A stretch of 64,000 bases of DNA, taken from positions 8,246,001 through 8,310,000 of the forward strand of contig NC_079879.1 of assembly GCF_029227915.1 (NCBI RefSeq), written 5' to 3'. How positions within the stretch are numbered: the first letter of the stretch is position 1; every line of letters starts with the position of its first letter. The notes under the pieces were generated by a model that saw only the letters and a program-made list of their open reading frames with translations, did not search any database and was not told the origin of the DNA. The DNA comes from Hydractinia symbiolongicarpus (Eukaryota; Cnidaria; Hydrozoa; Anthoathecata; Hydractiniidae). This document shows positions 25,701-36,414 of this stretch, piece by piece. The translations under genes were made by a program, and so were the position numbers.

Positions 25701-25788
25701 CTACTCTAACTTCTTGAAACTCGCCACTATTCATAGGAACTTCCATAACACCATGCTCGTGCTCTTTATCTTGTTCACGCGCCTCCAT
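4754..25788 (-). CDS. PAN2: PAN2, catalytic subunit of PAN2-PAN3 poly(A) nuclease
   Basis: PAN2 trims mRNA poly(A) tails in the cytoplasm together with PAN3. There are 32 exons: 25627-25788, 20893-21059, 19297-19432, 19118-19192, 18926-19044, 18771-18846, 18254-18322, 18033-18171, 16924-17006, 16734-16807, 16592-16642, 16371-16467, 16229-16292, 15974-16033, 15129-15223, 14916-15044, 14450-14599, 14045-14226, 13663-13802, 12754-12854, 9415-9513, 9088-9224, 8463-8583, 8062-8196, 7870-7929, 7435-7525, 6582-6739, 6412-6497, 6117-6174, 5477-5656, 5216-5309 and 4754-4923. They total 3558 nt, or 1185 aa (human PAN2 is about 1200). Order: a WD40-like N-terminus to about residue 340, a PAN3-binding linker, an inactive USP-like domain, and a C-terminal DEDDh exonuclease. 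The exonuclease catalytic residues are all present: D982 and E984 (VDAEF), D1091 (KKDFRV), H1138 and D1143. Oddities: exon 18 encodes a highly charged Glu/Lys-rich insert (about 583-643), and exon 22 adds a CCCH finger (C778, C784, C789, H793). Exon 20 to 21 spans an intron that contains a GPCR gene. Confidence 0.95.
10010..10235 (-). repeat. tRNA-derived SINE-like repeat
   Basis: Read on the minus strand, 10222-10172 carries a tRNA-like head. It has an A-box-like TTGGTAAAGCG followed about 35 bases later by a B-box-like GTGCGATTCCC. A non-tRNA body of about 160 bases follows, then AT-rich sequence. The head fits a Pol III promoter, but no complete cloverleaf can be drawn, so this is a SINE or tRNA relic rather than a functional tRNA. 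It lies in the large PAN2 intron, just downstream of the GPCR gene. Confidence 0.5.
10339..11307 (-). CDS. Class A (rhodopsin-like) G-protein-coupled receptor, single exon
   Basis: About 322 residues from the preferred ATG at 11307 (MSASVEVG). An in-frame upstream ATG at 11373 would add 22 lysine-rich residues that look like untranslated sequence. Seven hydrophobic spans are visible. Class A landmarks are present: the disulfide Cys before TM3 and in loop 2, CWTP in TM6, and NPIVY in TM7. Two key positions are altered. The TM2 aspartate of LAxxD is Asn (NLAVCNL), and the DRY motif after TM3 is HKY. TM7 lacks the retinal-binding lysine, so it is not a working opsin. The intracellular tail is short and charged. 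It is intronless and sits inside the PAN2 intron between 9513 and 12754, on the same strand. The ligand cannot be deduced. Cnidarian genomes have many such orphan intronless receptors. Confidence 0.85.
   Translation of the reverse strand: MSASVEVGDIFFIVILSILLACIIPSNVFVSVVIVRKRLIQNPIWYYILNLAVCNLVSASFLIPIMIYASFDETILDIPWLCTVNGFFMIVLFMVSTTTLASISLHKYVNIRKPFSVLSRKDRSSVFICINWLISIGIASSPMIGWGHYSHPVGRKWCVVGANRTLAGLSLLALLVVVGFLIPLGVMLFCYLRIYKNVHKNVKRIGRLSVTSLSHGTCDKKLIKTVIMIVGIFALCWTPFAVYAIVGISPLETPVTLGKVACTCVFLQFAINPIVYSFRHSAFQETFYSYIRANNDSKSDISNKEKEKDIVFVIPDVFDTKL
11579..11706. repeat. 44-bp tandem repeat, about three copies
   Basis: The word G-C/T-ATTTGTGGTAAA starts at 11579, 11623 and 11667, giving a period of 44 bases with roughly 10% divergence between copies. 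It lies about 270 bp upstream of the GPCR start codon, within the PAN2 intron. Confidence 0.7.
17215..17849. mobile_element. MITE with TA target site (Tc1/mariner-like ends)
   Basis: Non-coding 635-bp element in the PAN2 intron between exons 8 and 9. Ends are inverted: left CCTTATTCCATGAAATTAAC, with its complement at the right end. Both ends are flanked by TA. The interior is full of short direct and inverted copies of a GTTAATTTCATGACT-like word. No transposase frame is seen, so it is non-autonomous. Superfamily is inferred from the TA duplication only. Confidence 0.7.
19751..20609. mobile_element. MITE of about 859 bp with TA target site
   Basis: Inverted ends read CTGGATTCAGGACACCTAAC on the left and the near-complement on the right, each next to a TA. 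The subterminal parts contain repeated ATCGTG/CACGAT words on both sides. It has no coding capacity and lies in the PAN2 intron between exons 2 and 3. Confidence 0.7.
23419..24066 (+). repeat. Direct repeat pair of about 82 bp
   Basis: Copies at 23419-23500 and 23983-24066 share the words AAGCCATG, CTCCTGAAAAT and GTGAGGCTAGCCAT and are about 85% identical. They are probably two members of a dispersed repeat, or an old local duplication inside PAN2 intron 1. Confidence 0.6.
24337..24737. mobile_element. PIF/Harbinger-type MITE (401 bp)
   Basis: Inverted ends of about 35 bp: left GGCCGTCATGAAAAATATGT and right its near-complement, both continuing into TTGTGTTCGCGTCC. The element is bracketed by TAA at 24334-24336 and 24738-24740. 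A 3-bp TWA duplication is typical of PIF/Harbinger transposons. It is too short to encode transposase. Confidence 0.75.
24950..25333. mobile_element. GC-rich-ended MITE with duplicated left terminus
   Basis: Inverted ends GGGGGCCTTC and GAAGGCCCC lie within a longer inverted match that includes TTAGCGG-GATATC-CCGCTAA. TA occurs on each side. The left end is present twice in tandem (period 55 bp, from 24950 and from 25005). About 384 bp and non-coding, in PAN2 intron 1. Confidence 0.7.
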
Positions 25789-27097
25789 TTTGAAATTTTA
25801 TGTTTACAAATATTAGAGGGCCACTAAAAGACATTGTTTGAAATATATAATACAGGATGGCTGCGCTCTGAATCATATTTCAAAACGCACTTTTCACACT
25901 CCACCACACGTAGTCGTCCTCATAATCTCGTACCCAGAATGTCGTTTTTACTTTATGGCTAATAAAGCAAAAACAAGTCCTGGGTCCGTGCTTAGGGATT
26001 CTTACCTTTAGTAAACGATAGCGGCTCGGACGGCAGGCAACAACCGGGGGGTTGATTGATACACTTTCTAATTTTTCTTAAACTCAGTTTGCTTTACATA
26101 GTTATCATAATCAAGAACATTTGCACGCAATCTGCGGCTTGTTTAAATGGTTCCCCTCCTTCAAATTCGAGGTTGCGGAATTAGGAAATCACTGAATTAG
26201 GAAAAACTGCGAAAGAAATAAATTCCTCATCAGGTTCCTTATCCATCCCCAAGGTTTTTTCCTTTTTTTATGTGTGAAGGGAACAAGGCAACCTTGTCCC
26301 TAGGCCAACCTCGAACCCAGGGCCCTTTTCACTATTTTTATATCGGGACGGCGATTTTGTTATTTTTTCCAACGTTAGGTATTATTTTTAACAACCGATG
26401 TTAGAAAAGATACCTGGGGACGAAGTTGGTCCATAAGGGGTCCTTGTATTTTCTTGGCATTCGGGCGGCGATATGAACATCGTGTTCGTATTGCCGCCCT
26501 CATGTTAGAAAAGTTATAAAATGCCCCTGGGACAAGGCTGGGAATCACGCTATCTCAGTAAAGTCAAAACGCGTTTTAAATAAAAGCTTATCACAAGTTG
26601 TCATTTGTAAGACACTTGAATATTATATACAAGTTATCAACCTCGATCCAAGGTTTTTTTCTCTTTTTAATATAAAGAAGGAACGGCAATAAAAAGGGGA
26701 TAAAGAGCCCGGGGGTCAAGGTTGGCAAGTTTTCTTACCGTGTATAATTATAATAGAAAAGTGCACAGCCACAGTTACGGGCTATTGCAAACCTGACGTA
26801 TTTTGAATATCAAAGTTTAGCTCTGGGCAGCGCGTTGGATAACTGTGTATAATATTTAAAATTGGCGGTTGTTGGTGCTGAGTTGTTGCTATCTTAGCAC
26901 ATAAGTAGCAAGTTCTCTTTATCAACGTAAAAGGTCCTCATGAAAAAGTCAAATCAGCATATCTCTAATTTGTGCTATTGGTATTATTTACATATATAAA
27001 TATACAAATTTGTTTCTAATAGAAAGTAGTGTCTTCCTTTATCTTTATATGCATACGATACTTAAACTGCAGTATAAAGAACGCAGTTGTCAAACAC
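25789..27097. other. Intergenic region upstream of PAN2, repeat-bearing
   Basis: About 1.3 kb between the PAN2 start and the stop of gelsolin copy 1. It should contain the PAN2 promoter. No gene is seen. Several copies of the CCTCG/CCCAGG-ended short repeat lie near 26230-26345, 26400-26540 and 26639-26726. Confidence 0.6.
26639..26726. repeat. Short hairpin repeat of the CAACCTCG family
   Basis: Starts CAACCTCGATCC and ends GGGGGTCAAGGTTGG, so the two ends can pair. About 88 bp, with an A/T-rich loop. It is one of several similar copies in the window. Confidence 0.6.
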
Positions 27098-29155
27098 TTA
27101 AAAAGCAGCGTGGAAATCAGCAGTCTCACTTCCCTCTGCTACCACAGTTATTGGAAGCCAAGGCGTTTCAGTCTTGTTCAAATAATTTGAGGCATATGAT
27201 AAACCATTTCTCCGTTCGTCAACACTTGCTCCTTTACCAACCCAACAGTAACAATGTTCACCAGAGTTGATCACGTACACTAAGAGCGAACAAAGTACAT
27301 TACATGGCGAAAAAAAAGTCGTTTAAAGATAAATGATGTCTATTATACCATCATCAGATGTCAAAAGATTCTTTGAATATCCATCAACTGGATCTAAATC
27401 AAGACTGCCATCTGCATCACTGACTCTAAACATTTCCCTTTTACCTTTGACATCAGGTTTCTATATAAAAAATAAAGAAGTGCTTCGAAAAAATTGGAAG
27501 ATTCACACAGCAGTGACTTTATTAGGGTGGCTCGTAATAACAAGAACTTACTGCTTTGCTTTCTCCATCTTTTAGAGCTAAAAGGGCGGGGTGCTCAGGT
27601 GATGCTGTTTTTTCTTCCACAACCTCAACCTTAGCTGCTGTTTGTCGTGAAGACTTTAGACGAGCACACTCTTGCGAAGCTTTGTACTTTTCATCATGGG
27701 TGCAATCAGCACCATTATACTACAAAGGAAACAAGTGAAAAAAATCATATAACATTTCCCCGTTTAAAAGGAAAAAAACAAAGCAACTTACCTGGTATAT
27801 GATACTACCGGTGTCAATGATAAAAACATCTCCAGATTTTAAGTTTCCTTTCTTTGCAGAAATTTCGGTAGAATAAATTTTTCCTCGTCCTGTTTTCTTT
27901 ACGTGAAATAATCTGGTGGTGTAACCTTCAGGAAGCACCCTTCGAAAACCAGTTTCCGCTCCACCTTTCAATAATGTTAAAGCTGAAATGGTACAATAGA
28001 TATTCTGCTATGCATTCTCCAGAGGTCGGGCTAAGCATCGGGCAAGGTATCAAAAGGAGATAAAATAAATATAAATGAACTTACTATCAAAGTAAGATTT
28101 AAAAAGTTTGGATTCATGTCCTTGCACTTCACGATGTTGGATAGGTTTATCATCCAACAACGTATCCAACTCAACAGTTTTGTATGCAGCAGTACCATAC
28201 TCATCTTGCGTGGAATGTTTCCCAATCCAAAAATGAACATCATATTTTAATTCATCACCTTCTGGTTCTTTGTATGTATTTAAAATGATGTACGAATCTC
28301 CATTGTAGAATTCGCCATATTGCTCTTTCTCCCAATCCGTCACCTACATAGTGGGAGCCAAGAAATTGTGATTTAAACAGTGTTCAAACTCGTCCCCAGG
28401 GTCTTGTGACCCCTGAGATGTTATTACGGAGCGCCGCTATCAACTTCATCAAGAAAATAAAATGCCCTGGGAACGAGGGTGAACAATGTTCGGTGTCTGC
28501 AGACACTAAACAGGTATTTATGTCATTTAAGTCTACCCAGTTGAAAAGGTTGGTGGGCGAGGCCGATAGTGGTAACACAGAAAGTAACCCACAAAGTTGT
28601 ATTACCTTGAATTTAACAATTCTCCAAATTTGTAGTCCAACTTTCTCCCCAGCTCCTTTCCAGGCTGGCTCCGTTTCAGCAGATTCCTTCTTGACCTAAG
28701 ATTAAAATTTGTTGTGGATTTTATTTATTGAAAGAGAGCTATGATTAAGGTTCTATGGCTGGGTGGAAAGAATTTAATTTTTTTCTTAACTTTAACAGGG
28801 TCTATAACTTCAGAGATTCAATCAAAAACATGATTTTGATACAACAAAGACAATTATTATCTCCAGAGTTCTTCAAGATTAAACTATTTCAAGGTTTATT
28901 TCAAAGAGTTCTGGGGTCGAGAATGGGAGGCTCTGTCCGGTCCCGAAATATCAGGACTACTCTGATATTTGCTAGTTTCTTCTTATACTAGGTGATAATA
29001 CAGAAATGCCATTCAAATGCCATTGGTTGATTAAATTTTTGTTAGGCGACAAGTCAAATAAAGTGGTTTCTTATAATACATACCTTTTTTTCTGTATCTG
29101 AGCCAAACAAGGCCATGTTAGAATCCTTCCAGTCATATTTCTTTGCCTTTATCAT
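27098..29155 (-). CDS. Gelsolin/severin-type actin-binding protein, tandem copy 1
   Basis: Three-domain gelsolin-family protein of 357 aa, of the size and layout of severin, fragmin and CapG. These proteins cap, and mostly sever, actin filaments under calcium control in the cytoplasm. Seven exons: 29084-29155, 28606-28695, 28085-28343, 27792-27982, 27552-27719, 27349-27460 and 27098-27279. Domain 1 (about 35-145) has the core [16 protein letters not shown] and the family hallmark [10 protein letters not shown]. Domain 2 (about 155-255) has LFHV and GDVFIIDTG. Domain 3 (about 268-357) has [10 protein letters not shown] and [13 protein letters not shown]. It is one residue longer than the other two copies because exon 4 gains three bases. 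No signal peptide is seen. It is the most downstream of three tandem paralogues on the same strand. Whether it severs or only caps cannot be decided from sequence. Confidence 0.93.
28388..28482. repeat. Short inverted repeat in gelsolin copy 1 intron 2
   Basis: Ends AACTCGTCCCCAGGG and CCCTGGGAACGAGGGT are near-complementary, about 95 bp apart. Same repeat family as at 2032, 26639 and 30551. Confidence 0.6.
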
Positions 29156-32100
29156 ATTGATTTTCTTTAACTGTTCACAAAGCTCGACAATAAAGTTTGA
29201 ATGTTATGCCACTCCTTTGCAACAGTTTGTGTCGACTTTATAATATTTAGTGAAGGCCTTATAAGGAAGTTAAAAGAAATAATTATGACAATTTATTAAG
29301 CGTGGCGAAGCGTTTTTAAAACAACCCGTAGAGGTTTTTTTAAGTGTTAGTTACAGAAGGTTTATACCTCACCAGATTTGAAAAAAAGGTTTCTGTTAAT
29401 GACTTGTTCAATGCAAAAGTGCGTAAACTATAATTATTATGATAGGCATGCCCATCGCGAGCTTCCGCGTTGTGAAAGGTTGAATCAAGTGTAGTGAATT
29501 TTACTTCAAGAAGGTAATGTTTTCACTTCTTACTGCTTCACTTGTATGTACTGTAGAAGCTTTCAAAATAACTTCGCACGATATCTAACCTCTCTGAATA
29601 TAACATCATCGGGAATATTCTAAATTTTAATTAGAAAATAAAGCGATACATTTTTTTCAAGTTTCAGGATTTTTTACCTGTTTCGCGAAAATTAACCAAT
29701 GAGAAATGTGTAGATTGTCGATTCGTTAAAATTGATTCGCGCGAAATAATACAATTCGCAAAAATTGAGCCAGTTAAATGCGAGTCTTCCATGAAGTATC
29801 CAAAAAGATAAAAAAGCAGAATGATTTAAGTAATTTAATGTCAAGAATTCGCGGTTTCGGTTAATTCGCCGAAACATTTATGATTTTTAGGAATCGTTTA
29901 ATTTAGTTCCTCTAAACTTGAAAATTATTCAACAACATTCGAGAAGCGGGAAAAGAAAACACAAAGTCTATTTTTATTTGGAGTATAGGTTCATTGCCAG
30001 CCAGTTTCTTTTGTCTTCGTTAATAATATTAGCTGATCTTCTGCTTTTATCACATTAGGCAAACCACATCAGAACGATACTGATATTTTTAGTGGGCAAT
30101 CAAAAGGAAACAGAACGAATTATGCGTGTGATTTTATATATTTATATATTTAAAACTTTATAACTGCGGGGTTTACAACATCTTCCCCAAGGCTCTTGAT
30201 ATTTACGTTACACTTTAATCAAAAGCATTAATTTCCCGAAATAAGTTGACTTTTTGTTGGCTATCGGCGTAGCAATTTCGTACCCACAGCTTTTTTTTCG
30301 TCTGATATGAGCCAGCAATAAAAGATCTAAGAACACAAGGATATTTTCGCAGAATTAAATTTCGTGAAGTTTGGTCAAATTATCAAAATTTTGCATTTTG
30401 CAAAGCTTGCATTTCGCGAAAATATCTTCCGCGAAATTTAAGTAATATTAACAAATGTAAAGGAAATAAAACAACGACAAATGTAATCTTCCAAACTTCT
30501 TTTTATTTCTAAAAACAAGCAAAATGTTATGAAAAATATACTAAGGGGTAGGTTGCCAACCCGACCCCCATGCTCTTTGTCTTTTTATTAGAAAAAAAAG
30601 CCCTGGGATCGAGGTTGGTAAGTTGCAATAATCCATGGGTGGAAGAAATTATTCACTAAAACCCAAACAAAATTGCAAAAATATTTTCGCGAAATTATTT
30701 GTATACCATAGATTTCAACACCGTCCCCTTAAGACTTGTTAGGTTTTTTATATTTAAACGGCCTGAAACAATTTAAAAAACCTAACAAATCCTGGTTACG
30801 AGATTGACCCTAAATATCTTTTGGGAAAATCCTTATTTTTGCGAACGCCATTTGCGATAATATATTCCGCGAAAATTCACTACTTTCTGAGTACTCGTAC
30901 ATCTCTTTAAACACCGAAAATTTGTTCTTGTTAAATTTTTTGACAATAATTAGCTTTTTTACGCAGTATATATCAAACGAAGAATATGAACTTTTTTGAT
31001 GTGTCTATGACAGGTTAAGTTTTGTCCCCGAACTTATAATCTGGTTTTTTTTAAACACGGATGGACATTTCGCAATATATTTTTTTTGCATTTCATCATT
31101 TTCCCGCTCGTTCACACGTAAGCCACAGAATTAATGAAATTAAATAAGAAAGTAAAAGCAATAGAAAATCGTACCATTTTGTTCAGTTTCATAGAAAAGG
31201 CGTTCTTGTACAAAAAGAACCGGAAATAAATTAATTTGTATGATAAAACCTGGACATTTCGCAATATATTTTTTTTGCATTTCATCATTTTCCAGCTCGT
31301 TCACACGTAAGCCACAGAATTAATGAAATTAAATAAGAAAGTAAAAGCAATAGAAAATCGTACCATTTTGTTCAGTTTCATAGAAAAGGCGTTCTTGTAC
31401 AAAAAGAACCGGAAATAAATTAATTTGTATGATAAAACATGTTAAATCATGATGCATTAACTTTTCACCCCTTTTTTTTCCCCAAATATTTTCTGAAATT
31501 TCCAATCCTCCTGGGTAAGGACCAATTTCAAACCATCCACCTAAGTTATTGGTGTTAGGAGGTGCCCACACTATAACAAATGCTGGGAACGAGGTTGATA
31601 GAAACCTAGGGTTGTCGATTTAATACGATGCATAGTAACAAATAAAAGCAGTAATTTAACAGCACATCGCACTTAACGTCTAGACGTGTGATTGTGGCTG
31701 TATTATTCTTATTTTTTATTCTGGCTACAGAGGTTCTCCATAGTGCCCTTTTTCCTTTGTTAAGGCTGGAAATGATAAAATGAAAGCAGGGTAGATCATA
31801 GATTTTGTCTATCAATTACGAAATGAAGCATCTGGGGTGGAGCACATTTTTATAATTTTCTCCACCAAAGTTTTTTATTAGATTTTTTGTGAGTCTCTGC
31901 ATCATTTTATGGAGACTCGGACTAAAATTATTGTACCTTAAAAATTTTTCCTAGTTATTAGGTTTTGTATATTTCTAGCCTAAACGGTATTTGTAGTCCT
32001 GTAAAATGTAATCTTGTTCTTACACCTTCCTGGTGTCTTCCGCTGAAAACAAATGGAATGCTTCTGGGGACTACGCAAAAAAAAAATTCACAATAAAAAT

Positions 32101-32707
32101 AAGTTTATTTTCTCCAGGTGATACTAAATTTATGTTTACAAATGTAATTTTACAAAGCGACAACGTCTTGACCGTACATCACAATTCTTGACCGTACATT
32201 ACATGCCCTCAGTGATGTGTCCACGGAGTGTGTATGTGTTATGCGACAATCAAATCTTTACAAATTAAATAACTATTCAAAGCACCATACTTTGATCCTA
32301 AAAAAAGAAGCATGTTGATTCATATCGTTGGACATAATGCCCCTCCCACCCTCTTTTTTTGCTGACATCAAACCTTTTTCATATCTGATTTCTTTGATGT
32401 TGCAAGTTTTGCCTTTCACCTTTACATATATTAAACAACATAGTTTAAATCCTTGTAAAAAACTGATTAATGCTGAATATATAGCTTGCTTGTTTTCTGT
32501 ATTCAAACCTCCTTTAAAAAAATGCATGGCCAGTCAAACAAAGAGTAGATGTTTGGCTACGATGAGCAGTAATTTCTCAAGTTAAAATTTTGAAAAAAAA
32601 AATCCCAATCTTTCTGAACACAACAATCTTGTTTTTTATTTTTATTGGCAAAAGTACAATACAAGAAAGTTTGAATCTAGATTAATTTTTGTGAGACACC
32701 TACCATT
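29156..32707. other. Intergenic region between gelsolin copies 1 and 2
   Basis: About 3.5 kb containing the copy 1 promoter side and the copy 2 3' side. Contents seen: a CCTCG-family repeat at 30551-30618, a 189-bp tandem duplication at 31063-31440, and AT-rich filler. No open frame here resembles a protein. Confidence 0.6.
31063..31440. repeat. 189-bp tandem duplication
   Basis: Two adjacent copies, 31063-31251 and 31252-31440. They differ at one noticed base (TTCCCGCTCG versus TTCCAGCTCG). Non-coding. Either a recent duplication or an assembly artefact. Confidence 0.85.
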
Positions 32708-35114
32708 TTAAAAAGCAGCTTGGAAATCAGAAGTCTCTTTGCCTTCTGCTATCACAGTAATTGGAAGCCATGGTGTTTCGGTCTTGTTCAAATAATTTGA
32801 GGCATATGACAAACCATTCTTTCGCTCATCAATACTTGCACCTTTTCCAACCCAACAATAACAATGATCACCAGTGTTGATCACATACACTAAAATACCA
32901 GAAATTTTTTAAGAGTATGGTCATTAAGAATGTTTATTTATTTTAATTTTGCAAATGATATTTTAATGAAAGTTGAAGGTATATACTAATGTTCTTAAAA
33001 ATTTTCCAAAATTTTGATGAAAATTACTACATTTACTCAGCAATTAGTATCTTGTCACATATCCTCAAAAAACAAAAAATAATTACCATCATCAGATGTC
33101 AAAAGGTCCTTTGAATATCCATCAACTGGATCCAAATCAAGACTGCCATCTGCATCACTGACTCTAAACATTTCACGTTTACCTTTGACATCAGGTTTCT
33201 AAATATATATTAGACAAGTAAATAAAGACAAGAACACCTGGATAGCTTAACAATCATCATCATAACAATTATCTATTTACATTCTTTAATGTCGCATTGA
33301 AATAAAAAATGTCAAATAACAAAAAAATAATTGGAGAATTAGGTCCTTACTGCTTTGCTTTCACCATCTTTTAAATTCATAAGAGCAGGATGTTCTGGAG
33401 ATGTTGAATTTTCTTCTAAGGTTTCAACTCTAACCTTACCCCCACGTTGTGATCGAATACGAGCACATTCTTGAGCAGCTTTAAACTTTTCATCATGACT
33501 GCATTTCGAGCCATTATACTAAAATTGGAATGGTGTGATTTGCAAATTTTTAACAAAAGATTTTGTAAATAGGACTTTAAAATGCAAAATAAAAAAAATT
33601 GCAAATGAACACATTGTGAATTAATTAGCTCAATAACCATTGTTTTACTTATTCTAAAGTGAATTTCGTTATCCATCTTTGTTTAAAAAATGCAGAATTT
33701 GAGTTTGCAGACAAACTCACAAACATTAATTCAACATTCTTTTCTTCCTTTAACCCGTAGTAAGATATAAACTATCTCTATTAGATTGATAGTTATTCAT
33801 ACAAGGAGCTTACTTGGTAAATTGTAGTTCCAGAGTCAATAATAAAGACATCTTCAGATGTCAGATTTCCTTTCTTTGGACTAATTTCCGTGCTTGTGAT
33901 TTTTCTTCCTGCTTTTTTAACATGAAACAATCTTGTTTTGTAAGATTCTGGAAGCACTCGGCGAAAACCAGTTTCAGCACCTCCCTTTAATAATGTTAAA
34001 GCTGAAATAAAAATAAAAACAGTGAAATTATGAGTAGCTTTAAGTTAAGAAAATGTAAAAACTTTTGCAAGTACAAGTTACACTTGTATATATAAATTTA
34101 CTATAAATTCCTAGATTATTAACAGATCAGTAAGTACCTACAGGTAAAGTAAGACTTGAATAGCTTTGTTTCATGTCCTTGCACTTCACGATGTTGGACA
34201 GGTTTATCATCCAACAAAGTATCCAACTCAACGGTTTTGTATGCAGCAGTACCATACTCATCTTGCGTGGAATGTTTACCAATCCAGAAATGAACATCAT
34301 ATTTTAATTCATCGCCTTCAGGCTCTTTGTATGTATTCAAAATAATGTACGAATCCCCATTGTAGAATTCACCATATTGCTCTTTATCCCAATGTGTTAC
34401 CTATGATAATTTATATAAAATATTAAAGCTAAAAAATAGGAATTATTGGTACTAAAAATATAAATTTAATATATATAGCTATATATATATATATGTAGAA
34501 ATTTACCTTAAATTTTACAATCCTCCAAATTTGCACTCCAACTTTGTCCCCAGCTCCCTTCCATGCTGGTTCAGTTTCTGCAGATTCTTTTTTTACCTAG
34601 ACATTGTTGAGTAAAATTGCTTCGTTTATAGCGTTTGTGGTGGAGTAGCTAGCTAGCTTATGTTTAGACCATAAAGCACTGATGTTAAAAGTACTAAAAC
34701 TAGCCAAATGAATTCAATAATTAGCTAGCTTCCTATTTAGTAATAAGAAGTTCAGCAACACAGACATTTAACTAATTTGTAGTGCAGCACTCGCGTAATA
34801 TATCAAACATTAACTTGAACTTGGTATTATGACTATTTTAGTCATTGAAGTGTGGGTTAAGGTCCTTTCTACGAAGTACTTAGCTTAGCCTTTTAACCTT
34901 TTGATCTCAACAATTAACGTCAGCTAGCTAGCTAGTTATAAATATTTAAAAAAACTTTTGACGTTAAAATGCCATAAAGAATGTTCAACGTAAAAATAAG
35001 TGTACAGAACTAGCTAAAAATGGCTTATCTAACTAGCTATACCTTTTTATCTGTGTCTGAGCCAAACAAGGCCATGTTGGAATCAGTCCAGTCATATTTC
35101 TTTGCTTTTATCAT
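32708..35114 (-). CDS. Gelsolin/severin-type actin-binding protein, tandem copy 2
   Basis: A 356-aa paralogue of the genes on either side. Seven exons: 35043-35114, 34507-34596, 34142-34400, 33814-34001, 33351-33518, 33087-33198 and 32708-32889. They total 1071 nt with all phases matching copy 3. Its three gelsolin domains carry the same landmarks: [16 protein letters not shown] and [11 protein letters not shown] in domain 1, GDVFIIDSG in domain 2, and [14 protein letters not shown] in domain 3. Intron structure is the same as copy 1, with the 112-nt sixth exon undivided, so copies 1 and 2 are structurally closest. The exon 3 boundary differs: it ends Phe-Thr-Ser rather than Phe-Asp-Thr. Role as for copy 1, calcium-regulated actin filament capping or severing. 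Differences in expression cannot be read from the sequence. Confidence 0.93.
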
Positions 35115-36414
35115 CTTGGTTTTGTGAGTTGTCGACAAGTAAAAAAATAGGTCAAGGAAAAACTTTTTAAAGTTCTTTTGCCACTCCTCTTCGCTCGTAA
35201 CAGTTTAGAGAAGAGGACGGTTTATTTTTATAGATCGCCTTTATGGGTTTGTTTATGTGCCCTTTTATGGTTACCAAAAACAATGCTGTATTATCTTACA
35301 TTGTTACATGCCTTTAAAGAACATGCAAGACGAATTGTTTTGGTACCATGTAAACAAACGCACCAATGTTAGCTAACTCCATCGCAGAGCTTTTTTGGAA
35401 ATGTGTTAAGCAGACACCTTAATAAATTCAATGTATGCCGTTGAGTTATTTACATAATGTGTGGAAATTGTTTTTAGCTAAGTTCACTCCTTGACAAATG
35501 TTGCTAGGGAGGGCATAGTTGACTCATTGATACAGAATGTTTATCTCCATGGTACAGACTTGAAAAAAAAAGAAACGATTAATAACATATTAGACTATCA
35601 ATTTGGCTTTTGATGTAAACGAACGCACCAAATGTCAACCATTATTCATTGTCTAAAAAAGTTTAATCTTGGCTCAATAGGCTATTACAAATAACACGCG
35701 GGTTTTTATCCGTTCTCAAAGTTTCCTATAATAAATTCATTAGCATTTCCATTTTAGTAGTTTTTAACCACTTTTGTTATCAGTGCACTTTATTTCGTGA
35801 ACAATATCAATGTTGTGCGCCCTGAAGCTTATAAGAAATAATAATAATAAAAATAAGAGTGCTAATTATGACGAAACTACTCCATCGGGGTGCTTGCACA
35901 TAAAAAACTTCTTTATCATTTACAATTTTCTGTTTTTGTAACGGATCTTAAAAGGTGTAGTTTTACAAAAAAACCAATCCGCCCTACACGGCGTTGTTAA
36001 AAGTCTCTATGAAATTTACGTTTAATATAAACCAGTTAGTCTGGAAATAACCACAATATAATTGTCTTTTACACTAATACAATCAAACATGAGCATAAAT
36101 TAAATTGTTGCCTCCATAAATAACATTTCTTCAAAACATCAAGTGAACTCTAAATAAATAAATACATAAAAAATAACCAAAAATTAAAAAGCATCGCCTA
36201 AAAAGCTTCCAACTGCAGAGAAGAGACCCTATTGATGACATTGCGCAATTCATTCACTACCGGTGACGTCACCATAAAGAGAATCAGTCTGCTTTGAGGC
36301 TAGATCTAAAATATATTACTATTAACTGATTATAAAAAATATAGTTCAGGAAATTTCTTCTATATCTGGAAGTGAATAATTTCCGGAAATGAAAATAACC
36401 GTCTCGCTTACTAT
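35115..36414. other. Intergenic region between gelsolin copies 2 and 3
   Basis: About 1.3 kb upstream of copy 2. No coding sequence is seen. One palindromic GGTGACGTCACC lies at 36262-36273. Its CRE-like core could be regulatory, but it is about 1.15 kb from the copy 2 start and close to the copy 3 stop. Confidence 0.5.
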
